DNA of 49,972 bases from Bacteroides sp. (GTDB taxonomy: Bacteria > Bacteroidota > Bacteroidia > Bacteroidales > Bacteroidaceae), in the NCBI RefSeq assembly GCF_030151085.1, contig NZ_JASLER010000076.1, positions 1-49,972 of the forward strand. Direction: 5' to 3'. The position numbers were made by a program, and so were the translations under genes. Under the pieces are notes generated by a model. That model worked only from the letters and a program-made list of their open reading frames with translations. It ran no database searches and was not told the origin of the DNA. Below, one piece after another: positions 25,263 through 34,700 of the stretch. Numbering within the stretch: position 1 is the first letter of the stretch; the number at the start of each line of letters is the position of its first letter.

Positions 25263-25748
25263 TTATTCCTCCTTGTTCATTTTTTTTAGTTTGTCCTTTA
25301 TGCGGCTGAGCTTTGTAGCTACATTGGTTACAGTCAGTCCGGTGATTTCGGCAATTTCTTCGTAGCTTTTCTCCTCCAGATAGAGTAAGATGATGGATTT
25401 TTCCAATTGTCCCAATCTGTTTATCATGTGATAGAGTTGTCGTAGCATGACTTGAGTCTCATCATCTTCTTCGGTTCGGTCGACTTCTTGTGTAAGAGTT
25501 ACGATTTCGGGAATATTCTTTTCTTTTCGGATAAAACTAATACACGTATTCAGTGCTATACGGTATATCCATGTGGAAATTTTACATTCCCGCCGGAATT
25601 TAGGAAATGCTTTCCATAAGTTGAGTACCACTTCCTGATACAGGTCGTTGAGAGTAGCATTAGGCGTGGTGTACAGATAGCACACTTTGTATATGACACG
25701 CTCATACTCCCGTACCACGGATACGAACTCTTGTTCTACATTTTCCAT
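25263..25748 (-). CDS. ECF-type RNA polymerase sigma factor
   Basis: 161 aa from ATG 25748; a TTG at 25793 would extend it by 15 residues but falls in a promoter-like TTTCTTTG. Region 2 has DLYQEVVLNLWKAFPKF and STWIYRIALNTCISFIRK (2.3/2.4), region 4 has LLYLEEKSYEEIAEITGLTV (helix-turn-helix). First gene of an operon with the four-helix membrane protein and the metallophosphoesterase; it probably responds to an envelope signal. It is not next to a SusC or FecR gene, unlike many Bacteroides ECF sigmas. Confidence 0.9.
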   Translation of the reverse strand: MENVEQEFVSVVREYERVIYKVCYLYTTPNATLNDLYQEVVLNLWKAFPKFRRECKISTWIYRIALNTCISFIRKEKNIPEIVTLTQEVDRTEEDDETQVMLRQLYHMINRLGQLEKSIILLYLEEKSYEEIAEITGLTVTNVATKLSRIKDKLKKMNKEE

Positions 25749-25915
25749 TCTTCTTTGGCTTCTTTCGAATTGCTTATATTTTGTTAGTCGCAAAGAAAAT
25801 ATTTAAATCACAATCTCTCGGTGCAAAAATAAAAAAATAATAAGAGATTTTAGTCCTACGTTTTAATCATTTAGTCGCATATAATACCGTTTAGCTAAAT
25901 ATAGGCAAAAAAGTG

Positions 25916-25947
25916 TTTGAATATTTTAAAATAGAAGTGTAACTTTG
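25916..25947 (+). promoter_or_regulatory. Promoter of the lipoprotein / barrel operon
   Basis: TTTG (25916-25919), 20-nt spacer, TAACTTTG (25940-25947): full Bacteroidota consensus, 31 bp before ATG 25979. Confidence 0.75.
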
Positions 25948-25978
25948 CACCAACATAACATGTAAATATTAGAAAAAT

Positions 25979-26830
25979 ATGAAACGACTGGCTATTTTTT
26001 TATTTGGGATATGCTTGCTGGCTTCGTGTGATGAAATTGAAGAAGCTCGTACATTACCTAAAGAGTTTTCCATTGGTGACATTACAGATATCTCGGAATT
26101 GACTTACGATGAGTTGGAGAATCTGGTGATTAATTCAAATTATTATGATCCTGTCTATCAAAAAGACGAAATGAGACGAAATGGTGGTCTTATTATTAAA
26201 GGGCAGGTTACTCTTGGAATCGGAGAGGCATATAGTGATGCACGCCTTTGGTTTTCTACCCGTGAATCGGATCTTCCTACAAGCAATTCGGATATGTGGA
26301 ATGGAAATTATGCGGGAGCTTTAACAGCTAGTGCAAATACTCCTTATTTCTTTCAGAATAATCAGCAACTGACTGAATCTGGTAATGCACCTACTTATTA
26401 TTATAAATTAGGTTTAAGTACATGGGACAAGGAATATCCCGGATTCGTTGATAACTGTTTGGATGGAGGATATTATTCACAAACCGTTTTTAGTAGCGTG
26501 AAAACTTATACTCGTCCGGATGTGCCATGTCTATTTGAATGTATGATGGGAGGAGAAGTTGAGATCATTGCATCTTTTAGCGTCAAGTCCAATCATTTGA
26601 TTACAGAAGGTGGCATTTGTTATAGTCGCACTAACCAACTTCCTACGATAAAGGATGAAGTGGAGTATTACGATAATGGTATAGATCAGAACTGGAAAGA
26701 AGGGAGGATATATATAAATGCCTACCCTGGCGAGGCTGGTACATATTATGTGCGTGCTTTTGCTTCTTCTGGAACAGCTATCAGCTATTCTCCGGTATGG
26801 AAAGTAACGACTTATAATAAGTCTCTATAA
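25979..26830 (+). CDS. Putative surface lipoprotein with fibronectin-like C-terminus
   Basis: 283 aa. Signal sequence with lipobox LLASC (Cys16) followed by DEIEE. The body is not recognised. The C-terminal about 85 residues (IIASFSVKSNHLITEGGICYS ... GTYYVRAFASSGTAISYSPVWKV) resemble the beta-sandwich repeats seen in many Bacteroides surface lipoproteins. First of three co-directional genes (gaps 21 and 28 bp) under one promoter. Confidence 0.75.
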   Translation: MKRLAIFLFGICLLASCDEIEEARTLPKEFSIGDITDISELTYDELENLVINSNYYDPVYQKDEMRRNGGLIIKGQVTLGIGEAYSDARLWFSTRESDLPTSNSDMWNGNYAGALTASANTPYFFQNNQQLTESGNAPTYYYKLGLSTWDKEYPGFVDNCLDGGYYSQTVFSSVKTYTRPDVPCLFECMMGGEVEIIASFSVKSNHLITEGGICYSRTNQLPTIKDEVEYYDNGIDQNWKEGRIYINAYPGEAGTYYVRAFASSGTAISYSPVWKVTTYNKSL

Positions 26831-26851
26831 CTAAATAAACAGAAAAATACA

Positions 26852-27721
26852 ATGAAACGATTGATAATGATATGCCTGATAAGTTGTCTGGGTTTGGTTA
26901 CACTTATGGCACAGGAGGCAACACACGACATTAAAGGTGTGGTAACAGATAAACAGCAACAACCTATTGTTGGTGCGTTGGTCACGGTACATGGTACTAC
27001 GATTAGCACGGTAACCGATATTGATGGAAAATTCCTGTTACGTGAAGTACCTGTAAAGGCTAAGCGCTTAGTAGTAGAATCTATTGGGATGGAAACGGAA
27101 GAATGGGAGATTGGTACTCCTATACAGATAAAACAGAAACGCCAGAAGTTTTCATTTGTCGCATCAGCTGGTGTGGTAATGAGTCGTTATACGGTGTTTG
27201 GAGGTAGTTCAAAGATGGGGTATGAGTTTGGTCTTGGTTTTGAAACGCGCCGTTCAGAACATTGGGCTTTTCGCTTGATGGTGGAGTTGGCTTCTCGTGG
27301 TACGGTTTATAAATATAATAAGTCGGGTCTTGATTATAAGGAAACTTGGAGTCCCGTAACTCTTGATGTACCCATGTACTTTATGAGACGTTGGAACTTG
27401 GCACATAAGACTAACCTGGTGTTAGCGTTTGGTCCTGCTATCTCTTTTGGACTGGGAGGTAAAGTAAAGGCCGAAACGAATGGTGTAAAAGAGGAATATG
27501 ACATCTATAGCAAAGAATATGATTCCTATTATGAAAGTGATGGTAAACATGCTTTATTATTGCCATTTAGTTCCGGATTGGCTTATGGACTAGGTGTAGA
27601 ATATAAGCAATGGATGGTTGGCGCTTGGGGTAAGAATATGGTTCTAATTCCGGGTGATAGTTCCGCTGATGATGTGGAACACAATTGGGCTTTAACCTTT
27701 GGAGTATCTTATCGTTTTTAA
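26852..27721 (+). CDS. Outer-membrane beta-barrel protein with carboxypeptidase-D-like domain (paralogue 1)
   Basis: 289 aa. Signal peptide ending near LMA/QEAT; carboxypeptidase-D-like domain at about 24-92 (DIKGVVTDKQQQPIVGALV, TDIDGKFLLREVP); then a barrel-like beta domain (about 105-289) ending in aromatic F (VSYRF). The same layout as the next gene, with low sequence identity, suggests an old tandem duplication. No TonB plug, so it is not a SusC. Function unknown. Confidence 0.75.
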   Translation: MKRLIMICLISCLGLVTLMAQEATHDIKGVVTDKQQQPIVGALVTVHGTTISTVTDIDGKFLLREVPVKAKRLVVESIGMETEEWEIGTPIQIKQKRQKFSFVASAGVVMSRYTVFGGSSKMGYEFGLGFETRRSEHWAFRLMVELASRGTVYKYNKSGLDYKETWSPVTLDVPMYFMRRWNLAHKTNLVLAFGPAISFGLGGKVKAETNGVKEEYDIYSKEYDSYYESDGKHALLLPFSSGLAYGLGVEYKQWMVGAWGKNMVLIPGDSSADDVEHNWALTFGVSYRF

Positions 27722-27749
27722 AGAACTAATGAATTAAAAGAGAACGACA

Positions 27750-28595
27750 ATGAAAAGAATATATATATTGTTGCTGGCATGTATGGGAACTATGAGCGTA
27801 ATGGCTCAGGGACAAAAGTTAAAGAGTCGTATTATAGACAAAGACTATTATCCGGTGGATAGTGCCAAAGTTTCGGTAAAAGGTACGAATATCAGTACAA
27901 CTACAGATAGGAATGGGAACTTTGTATTGGAAAATGTTCCGCTGATTCTTGATTCTATCGAGGTACAGAAAGGGAAAAAGGATTATTCTGCCGGTATTCC
28001 TGTAAAGATCCGAATGCGTAAGGCGGTCATGGATCGTTTTGCTTGGTTTGTACGAGCAGGATATGAATATCCATTGTATGATTTCGGGGATTTTGAGGCG
28101 GCTATGGATAATCATGTATTTTACGTAGGAGGTGGAATAGATTTAAAAATGTCACGTCATTGGGCTTTTCAACCAAGTGTGAATTTGGCATTCCGTAAAA
28201 TGAACGGCTACGGTTATTATTATGAGGATGGTCATAGTTTTGACGAAGGCTCCTTTAATATGGGCGTGATGGAAATTCCACTTTTATTTGCCGTGAAGTT
28301 TCCTTTAGGATATTCAGCAAATCTAGTATTCCGATTTGGCACCTATTTTGATATAGGTTTGTGGGGAACTGCTAAATTTCATGCTGACAATTATTATGAT
28401 AATGGAGGCAATTATAGAACTGAAGACAGAGAATTTGATATTTATGGGACTCGTTTTTGCGGAGGTGCAGCCTATGGTATAGGGGTTGAATTAGGACATT
28501 TCCTGATTAGTACAATAGGGCACACGGGGTGGATGTCCTATGATTATTCAAAGGGCTATACGAGTTTCGGTATAGAGGTTGGCTATAAGTTCTAG
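27750..28595 (+). CDS. Outer-membrane beta-barrel protein with carboxypeptidase-D-like domain (paralogue 2)
   Basis: 281 aa. Signal peptide (ends near VMA/QGQK); short carboxypeptidase-D-like module (SAKVSVKGTNISTTTDRNGNFVLENVPL) and a barrel (about 96-281) ending in GYKF. Shares with its neighbour the segments GTxISTxTDxxG and MSRHWAFQPS / SEHWAFRLM. Last gene of the operon; only 5 bp separate its stop from that of the convergent MetH activation-domain gene. Confidence 0.75.
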   Translation: MKRIYILLLACMGTMSVMAQGQKLKSRIIDKDYYPVDSAKVSVKGTNISTTTDRNGNFVLENVPLILDSIEVQKGKKDYSAGIPVKIRMRKAVMDRFAWFVRAGYEYPLYDFGDFEAAMDNHVFYVGGGIDLKMSRHWAFQPSVNLAFRKMNGYGYYYEDGHSFDEGSFNMGVMEIPLLFAVKFPLGYSANLVFRFGTYFDIGLWGTAKFHADNYYDNGGNYRTEDREFDIYGTRFCGGAAYGIGVELGHFLISTIGHTGWMSYDYSKGYTSFGIEVGYKF

Positions 28596-28600
28596 AAAAA

Positions 28601-29503
28601 TTATTTGGGTAAGTTCGCTGATAGGAATTTCCGCATAACATCTACGGACATTCCGCGGCGATGAGCATAATCTTTTAGTTGATCTTCCCCAATCTTTCCT
28701 ACTGCAAAGTAGTGCGATGCAGGATGAGCAAATATCATACCACAGACGGAGGCATGCGGATGCATGGCTCCGTTTTCTGTTATGGTTATGCCGATTTGCT
28801 TCATATCGAGTAATTCGTCCAATAGGAAATTGATGGATTGGTCGGGCAGGGAAGGATAACCTACTGCGGGGCGTATGCCTTGATATTTTTCTACTAATAA
28901 ATCGGGAATGGACAATGATTCCTCGGGTGCATATCCCCAAGCTTCCTTGCGTACATACTCATGCATCTTTTCAGTAGCAGCTTCAGCAAGTCGGTCGCTC
29001 AACGTTTGAACAAGTAGGTGTTTATAAGGATCATTCTTATAATACTCCTCAACCTCTCCATTGATAGAGGAAGCAAATAGTCCTACAATATCAGGAATTC
29101 CCGAAGAGAGAGGACGTATAAAATCACTCAGGCAGAGAAACGGACTTCCATTAGGATGAGGCGTTTGCTGACGAAGTAAAGGGAAATTAGTTCCTTCTAT
29201 GATCAGATTATCTTGATCACTGTTCGCTTGACAAAGCTTGAAGATACATTGAATGGTGATTTCTTCATCCAACTGGTCTAATACTCTATTTGCTTCTTTG
29301 AATAATTGCATAGCTTCTGCTGCCTTGGCACGTTCTTCTTCTGGAAAAGTAGTGAGCCAGGAGGCGTGACAGGCGTCGCAACCATGAATATTGGCAATCG
29401 CCGCAAAACGTGGTTGAAAACCCCATGCATGGAAAAAGTAAATCCAATTGATGTAGGGAGCTACGTTATGGATGGGGTAATTGAGTATTTCCGACTTAAT
29501 CAT
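28601..29503 (-). CDS. Stand-alone MetH activation (AdoMet-binding) domain protein
   Basis: 300 aa. The C-terminal half carries the signature of the vitamin B12-dependent methionine synthase activation domain: AWGYAPEESL, RPAVGYPSLPD (RPAxGYPxxPD) and ENGAMHPHASVCGMIFAHPASHYFAVGKI, which binds AdoMet and reductively re-activates cobalamin. There are no homocysteine, folate or B12-binding domains, so this is the reactivation module of a split MetH acting in trans. Third gene of a minus-strand operon (glycosyltransferase, dihydroorotase, this gene; gaps 10 and 13 bp). Confidence 0.88.
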   Translation of the reverse strand: MIKSEILNYPIHNVAPYINWIYFFHAWGFQPRFAAIANIHGCDACHASWLTTFPEEERAKAAEAMQLFKEANRVLDQLDEEITIQCIFKLCQANSDQDNLIIEGTNFPLLRQQTPHPNGSPFLCLSDFIRPLSSGIPDIVGLFASSINGEVEEYYKNDPYKHLLVQTLSDRLAEAATEKMHEYVRKEAWGYAPEESLSIPDLLVEKYQGIRPAVGYPSLPDQSINFLLDELLDMKQIGITITENGAMHPHASVCGMIFAHPASHYFAVGKIGEDQLKDYAHRRGMSVDVMRKFLSANLPK

Positions 29504-29516
29504 AAATCACTAATCA

Positions 29517-30863
29517 CTAAATATTGAATCTTAACTCTTCTCCACGGTAAGCGTCATCCACAGTATTTTCATTGTAGATGAGATGTCCGTTTGCGAAAGT
29601 CTTTTCTACTTTCCAATTGAAAGTATGTCCTTCCAGCGGACTCCATCCGCACTTGCTTAATATCTTATCAGTAGTCACCTCCCATGGAGTATCGGGGCGC
29701 ACCAAGACTAAATCAGCCTGATAGCCTTCACGGATGTAACCGCGTTGATGGATATTGTAAATTTCGGCAGGCGCATGACACATCTTATTAACGATAGTTT
29801 CTAAAGTAAATACACCTTCATCCACCAACTCCAGCATACTTACAAGGGAGAACTGTATCATAGGCATACCGGACATAGCTTTCAGTGCTCCACCTTCTTT
29901 TTCCGAAAGCAGATGCGGAGCATGATCGGTAGCAATGACATCAATCAAGCCCGAATTGACTGCGGCTCTCAAAGCTTCGCGATTGCTTTTTACTTTGATG
30001 GCAGGATTACATTTTATACGGGTACCCAATGTCTTATAATCAGTAGAACTAAAGAAAAGGTGGGGTACACATGCTTCGGCAGTGATTAACTTTTCGGAAA
30101 GTGGTGCATCGCTGAACAAACTGAGTTCTTTAGCCGTAGAGATATGTAGAATATGTAATTTAGCTCCTGCAATACCAGCTAAGCGAATAGCCAGTTCGGA
30201 AGAGTTGTAGCATGCTTCTGTAGAGCGGATAGACGGATGTTTCTGAACCGGAATATCCTCAGCTCCTGCAAACATTTCCTTGTATTTAGCGGTATTATTT
30301 TTGATAACCTCTTGATCCTCACAGTGTGCAGCAATCAACATGTCAGTACCATTGAAGATGTTTAGGAGGCTGTTCATTTTGTCTACCAACATATTGCCGG
30401 TACTGGAACCCATGAACAGTTTAATTCCACAGACACGGTGCTTGTCCAGTTTGCTGAACTCATCGTAATTGTTATTTGTAGCACCAAAGTAGCAAGAATG
30501 GTTGACGATACATTTCTCGTTAAGCAAGTCAAATTTGGCATTCAGTGCATCCAGAGTGATAGTCAAAGGATTGGTGTTAGGCATATCCATGATGGAAGTA
30601 ACACCACCGGCAGCGGCGGCGCGGCTTTCGGTAAAGATGTCTGCCTTATGAGTAAGTCCGGGATCACGGAAATGTACGTGGTCGTCAATGATACCGGGCA
30701 GCAAGTAGCATCCGGTTGCATCTATCGTTTCATCACACGGAGCGGAGATTGGTTTCCAATCAATGAGTACTTCGGCAATGCGTCCGTTTTCTATAACAAC
30801 AGAACCTTGTATAGATTCTCCTTCGTTGACAATGGTAGCGTTATGAATCAGCGTCCTTTTCAT
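29517..30863 (-). CDS. pyrC: Dihydroorotase
   Basis: 448 aa. Amidohydrolase motifs: DDHVHFRDPGLTHKAD (HxH metal ligands and substrate Arg), GIKLFMGSSTG with the Lys that is usually carbamylated, AAHCEDQ, LHILHIST and DVIATDHAPH. This is the type I family layout; it closes carbamoyl aspartate to dihydroorotate in pyrimidine synthesis. Middle gene of the operon. No other pyr gene is near. Confidence 0.92.
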   Translation of the reverse strand: MKRTLIHNATIVNEGESIQGSVVIENGRIAEVLIDWKPISAPCDETIDATGCYLLPGIIDDHVHFRDPGLTHKADIFTESRAAAAGGVTSIMDMPNTNPLTITLDALNAKFDLLNEKCIVNHSCYFGATNNNYDEFSKLDKHRVCGIKLFMGSSTGNMLVDKMNSLLNIFNGTDMLIAAHCEDQEVIKNNTAKYKEMFAGAEDIPVQKHPSIRSTEACYNSSELAIRLAGIAGAKLHILHISTAKELSLFSDAPLSEKLITAEACVPHLFFSSTDYKTLGTRIKCNPAIKVKSNREALRAAVNSGLIDVIATDHAPHLLSEKEGGALKAMSGMPMIQFSLVSMLELVDEGVFTLETIVNKMCHAPAEIYNIHQRGYIREGYQADLVLVRPDTPWEVTTDKILSKCGWSPLEGHTFNWKVEKTFANGHLIYNENTVDDAYRGEELRFNI

Positions 30864-30873
30864 TTTCTATTTT

Positions 30874-31635
30874 TTATTTTCTATTTTCCGTTGATTTCGG
30901 GTATTTATGGAATAAACTATTCCACTTTAGGCGAATCACTCCAAATACAGCTTCACCAAAAATGCTACTATTCATCTTGGAAGTACCCAGTTCACGGTTG
31001 ATGAAGATAACAGGTACTTCTTTGATATTGAAGCCACATTTGTAAGCAGTGAATTTCATCTCTATCTGGAAGGCATAGCCTTTAAAACGAATGCCATCGA
31101 GATTGATAGTTTCCAATACACTACGGCGATAACATACAAATCCGGCAGTAGTATCATGGATGGGTAATCCGGTAATGAAGCGGACATATTTAGATGCGAA
31201 ATAAGACATCAACACGCGTCCCATAGGCCAATTAACTACATTCACTCCACTTACATAACGCGAACCGATAGCTACATCGGCACCCTTTTCGGCACAAGCC
31301 TTGTAGAGGCGGGGAAGGTCCTGAGGATTATGACTGAAGTCAGCGTCCATTTCGAAGATGTACTCATAATTATGTTGCAACGCCCATTTAAAACCAGCAA
31401 TATAAGCTGTTCCCAATCCGAGTTTACCTTTACGTTCCACCATGAACAACCGTTCGGGAAATTCTTGCTGTAAAGTCTTGACGATGGCAGCGGTACCGTC
31501 CGGTGAACCGTCTTCGATAATAAGGATATGGAACCCATGTTCCAGAGCGAAAACGGCACGAATTATATTTTCTATATTTTCCCGTTCGTTGTAAGTAGGG
31601 ATAATGACGATGCTGTCTGGTGTCTGCATATTCAT
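30874..31635 (-). CDS. Polyprenol-phosphate mannosyltransferase-like GT2 glycosyltransferase (DPM1 family)
   Basis: 253 aa from ATG 31635 (ATG 31629 also possible); an upstream TTG at 31659 lies in the -7 element and is rejected. GT2 fold: VIIPTYNERENI, IIEDGSPDGT, FEMDADFSHNP (DxD-type) and RYVSGVNVVNWPMGR. No C-terminal transmembrane domain, as in soluble bacterial DPM1 homologues. Likely transfers a sugar to polyprenyl phosphate for envelope glycan or lipoprotein glycosylation. First gene of the operon, divergent from mfd with 105 bp between starts. Confidence 0.85.
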   Translation of the reverse strand: MNMQTPDSIVIIPTYNERENIENIIRAVFALEHGFHILIIEDGSPDGTAAIVKTLQQEFPERLFMVERKGKLGLGTAYIAGFKWALQHNYEYIFEMDADFSHNPQDLPRLYKACAEKGADVAIGSRYVSGVNVVNWPMGRVLMSYFASKYVRFITGLPIHDTTAGFVCYRRSVLETINLDGIRFKGYAFQIEMKFTAYKCGFNIKEVPVIFINRELGTSKMNSSIFGEAVFGVIRLKWNSLFHKYPKSTENRK

Positions 31636-31656
31636 ATAGGGGGTTATTAATGGGAA

Positions 31657-31664
31657 CAAATGTA
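31657..31664 (-). promoter_or_regulatory. -7 element of the DPM1/pyrC/MetH-activation operon
   Basis: TACATTTG on the minus strand, 22 bp before ATG 31635; divergent from the mfd promoter 43 bp away. Confidence 0.55.
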
Positions 31665-31706
31665 ACGCTTTTCTATCATTTACGAATAAAACTAAGGATT
31701 ATTTAG

Positions 31707-31714
31707 TATTTTTG
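31707..31714 (+). promoter_or_regulatory. -7 element of mfd
   Basis: TATTTTTG, full match, 27 bp before the ATG at 31741. Confidence 0.6.
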
Positions 31715-31740
31715 CGCCCGAAATATCACCCCAGATTACA

Positions 31741-34700
31741 ATGACTATCACTGAACTGCAACAAATCTATGCTGCTCACCCTAATGTAGAAGGGTTGAAC
31801 AAGCTGCTTAAAAATACTTCTATTCAACATCTCTATTGCGGAGGCTTATGTGCTTCTGCTGCATCGTTGTTTTCATCCGTACTAATACAACAAGCAAAGT
31901 GTCCATTTGTTTTCATTCTTGGCGATTTAGAAGAAGCCGGATATTTTTATCATGATTTGACTCAGATATTGGGAGGGGAACAAGTTTTGTTTTTCCCTTC
32001 GTCTTTCCGTCGTGCTATTAAATATGGTCAGAAAGATGCTGCCAATGAGATACTTCGTACGGAGGTGTTGAGCCGTTTACAAAAGAATGAAGAAGGACTT
32101 TGTGTGGTTACTTATCCGGATGCTTTGGCAGAGAAAGTGGTTTCACGTAAAGAATTGGGTGACAAAACTCTGAAACTTCATACGGGTGAGAAAGTGGATA
32201 TGAGTTTTATTACAGAGGTATTACGTAGTTATGGCTTTGAGTATGTGGACTATGTTTATGAACCTGGTCAATATGCTTTGCGTGGTAGTATTATAGACGT
32301 TTTCTCCTTCTCCTCTGAATATCCTTTCCGTATCGACTTCTTTGGGGACGAAGTAGAGAGCATCCGTACTTTTGAAGTTGAATCTCAGCTATCCAAAGTA
32401 CGAAAAGACAATATCGTGATCGTTCCTGATTTAAGCCATAGTCTTGAATTGGGAGGTAGCGGAGGTATGGTTTCGTTTCTTGATTTTCTTCAACCGGATA
32501 CTGTATTGGCAATGCGCGATTTTCTTTGGTTGCGTGAGCGTATCCAGGTGGTACATGATGAGGCGCTTACCTCTCAAGCCATTGCTGCACGTGAGGCGGA
32601 AGAAAACGGTTCGATCTCTCTGGAAGGTAAGTTGATCGATGGGGGAGAGTTTACCCTGCGTGCACTCGACTTCCGGCGATTGGAATTTGGTAACAAGCCC
32701 ACCGGTACGCCGGACGCTGCTATTTCTTTCAGTACAACAGCACAACCCATTTTCCACAAGAATTTCGATTTAGTAGTGGAGAGTTTTCAGGAATACCTGG
32801 CTCAAAACTATACGATATATATCTGTAGTGATAGTTTGAAGCAGACCGACCGTATCCGGGCTATTTTTGAGGATCGAGGCGATAAGATCTCTTTCACATC
32901 CGTAGAACGTACTTTGCATGAAGGCTTTGCCGATAATACTTTACGGCTTTGTATCTTCACCGACCATCAACTTTTCGACCGCTTCCATAAGTATAATCTG
33001 AAGAGTGACAAAGCTCGTAGCGGTAAAGTAGCTCTTTCTTTGAAAGAACTGAACCAGTTTACACCGGGTGATTATGTGGTGCATACTGATCATGGTGTGG
33101 GGCGTTTCACCGGATTGGTACGTATTCCTAATGGCGACACTACACAGGAAGTGATGCGATTGGTTTATCAGAATGAAGATGTAGTGTTCGTTTCTATCCA
33201 CTCTTTGCACAAAGTTTCTAAGTATAAAGGTAAAGAAGGAGAAGCACCCCGTCTCAACAAGTTGGGCACAGGCGCCTGGGAAAAACTGAAAGACCGTACT
33301 AAGACTAAAATTAAAGACATTGCCCGCGATTTGATAAAACTCTATTCGCAACGGCGTGAAGAAAAAGGTTTCCAATATAGTCCTGATAGCTTTTTGCAAC
33401 GGGAGTTGGAAGCGTCGTTCATTTACGAAGATACTCCTGATCAAAGCAAATCGACTGCTGATGTAAAAGCCGATATGGAGAGTGCCCGTCCTATGGATCG
33501 TCTGGTTTGTGGCGATGTAGGATTTGGTAAGACGGAAGTTGCTGTGCGTGCTGCTTTCAAAGCAGTTGCCGACAATAAACAAGTGGCAGTACTTGTGCCT
33601 ACAACCGTGCTTGCCTATCAGCATTTCCAAACATTCAAGGAACGTCTGAAAGGACTGCCTTGCAAGGTAGATTATTTGAGTCGTGCTCGTACCTCCGCCC
33701 AAGCCAAAGCAGTGGTAAAAGGACTTGCTGAGGGCGAAGTAAATATACTTATCGGTACCCATCGTATTTTGGGTAAGGATGTAAAATTCAAAGATCTCGG
33801 TCTTTTGGTCATTGATGAAGAACAGAAATTCGGAGTTTCTGTTAAAGAAAAACTACGCCAACTGAAAGTCAATGTCGATACCTTGACCATGACCGCAACA
33901 CCTATTCCCCGTACGTTGCAATTTTCATTACTGGGTGCCCGTGATTTAAGCGTCATCCAAACTCCGCCGCCCAACCGTTATCCTATCCAAACTGAAGTGC
34001 ATACCTTCAACGAGGAAGTTATTGCCGATGCTATAAATTTTGAAATGAGCCGTAATGGACAGGTATTCTTTGTAAACAACCGTATATCCAATCTTGCAGA
34101 ACTCAAAATGATGATTGAACGTCGCATTCCCGATTGTCGTGTAGTCATTGGGCACGGACAGATGGATCCGGCTGATTTGGAGAAGATTATCCTGGATTTT
34201 GTTAATTACGATTACGATGTATTACTTGCCACTACCATTATTGAAAGCGGTATTGATATACCCAATGCCAATACCATTATCATCAATCAGGCACAGAATT
34301 TCGGTTTAAGTGACTTACACCAGATGCGTGGTCGTGTAGGCAGAAGCAATAAGAAAGCATTCTGTTACCTGTTGGCACCGCCTCTTTCTTCGCTCACTCC
34401 GGAAGCAAAACGTCGTTTGCAGGCTATCGAGAACTTCTCTGATTTGGGTAGTGGTATTCACATTGCCATGCAAGACCTAGACATCCGTGGTGCCGGAAAC
34501 ATGCTCGGAGCTGAACAAAGCGGTTTCATTGCCGACTTGGGTTATGAAACCTATCAAAAGATACTTTCCGAAGCTGTGCATGAACTGAAGACCGATGAGT
34601 TTGCCGAGCTTTATGCTGAAGAGTTGCAGGCAGAAGGAGGTGTTATCAGTGGAGAACAGTTTGTGGATGAATGCCAGATAGAAAGCGACCTGGAGCTTCT

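Noticed and set aside
25749..25793. Upstream TTG start for the ECF sigma factor
   Set aside because: It falls in a promoter-like TTTCTTTG, and the family start fits ATG 25748.
26930..27030. Similarity to the susC repeat region, as a third recombination site
   Set aside because: Same carboxypeptidase-D-like protein domain, but the nucleotides are not identical over any long run, so it is ordinary family similarity.
31636..31659. Upstream TTG start for the DPM1-like gene
   Set aside because: It coincides with the TACATTTG promoter element.
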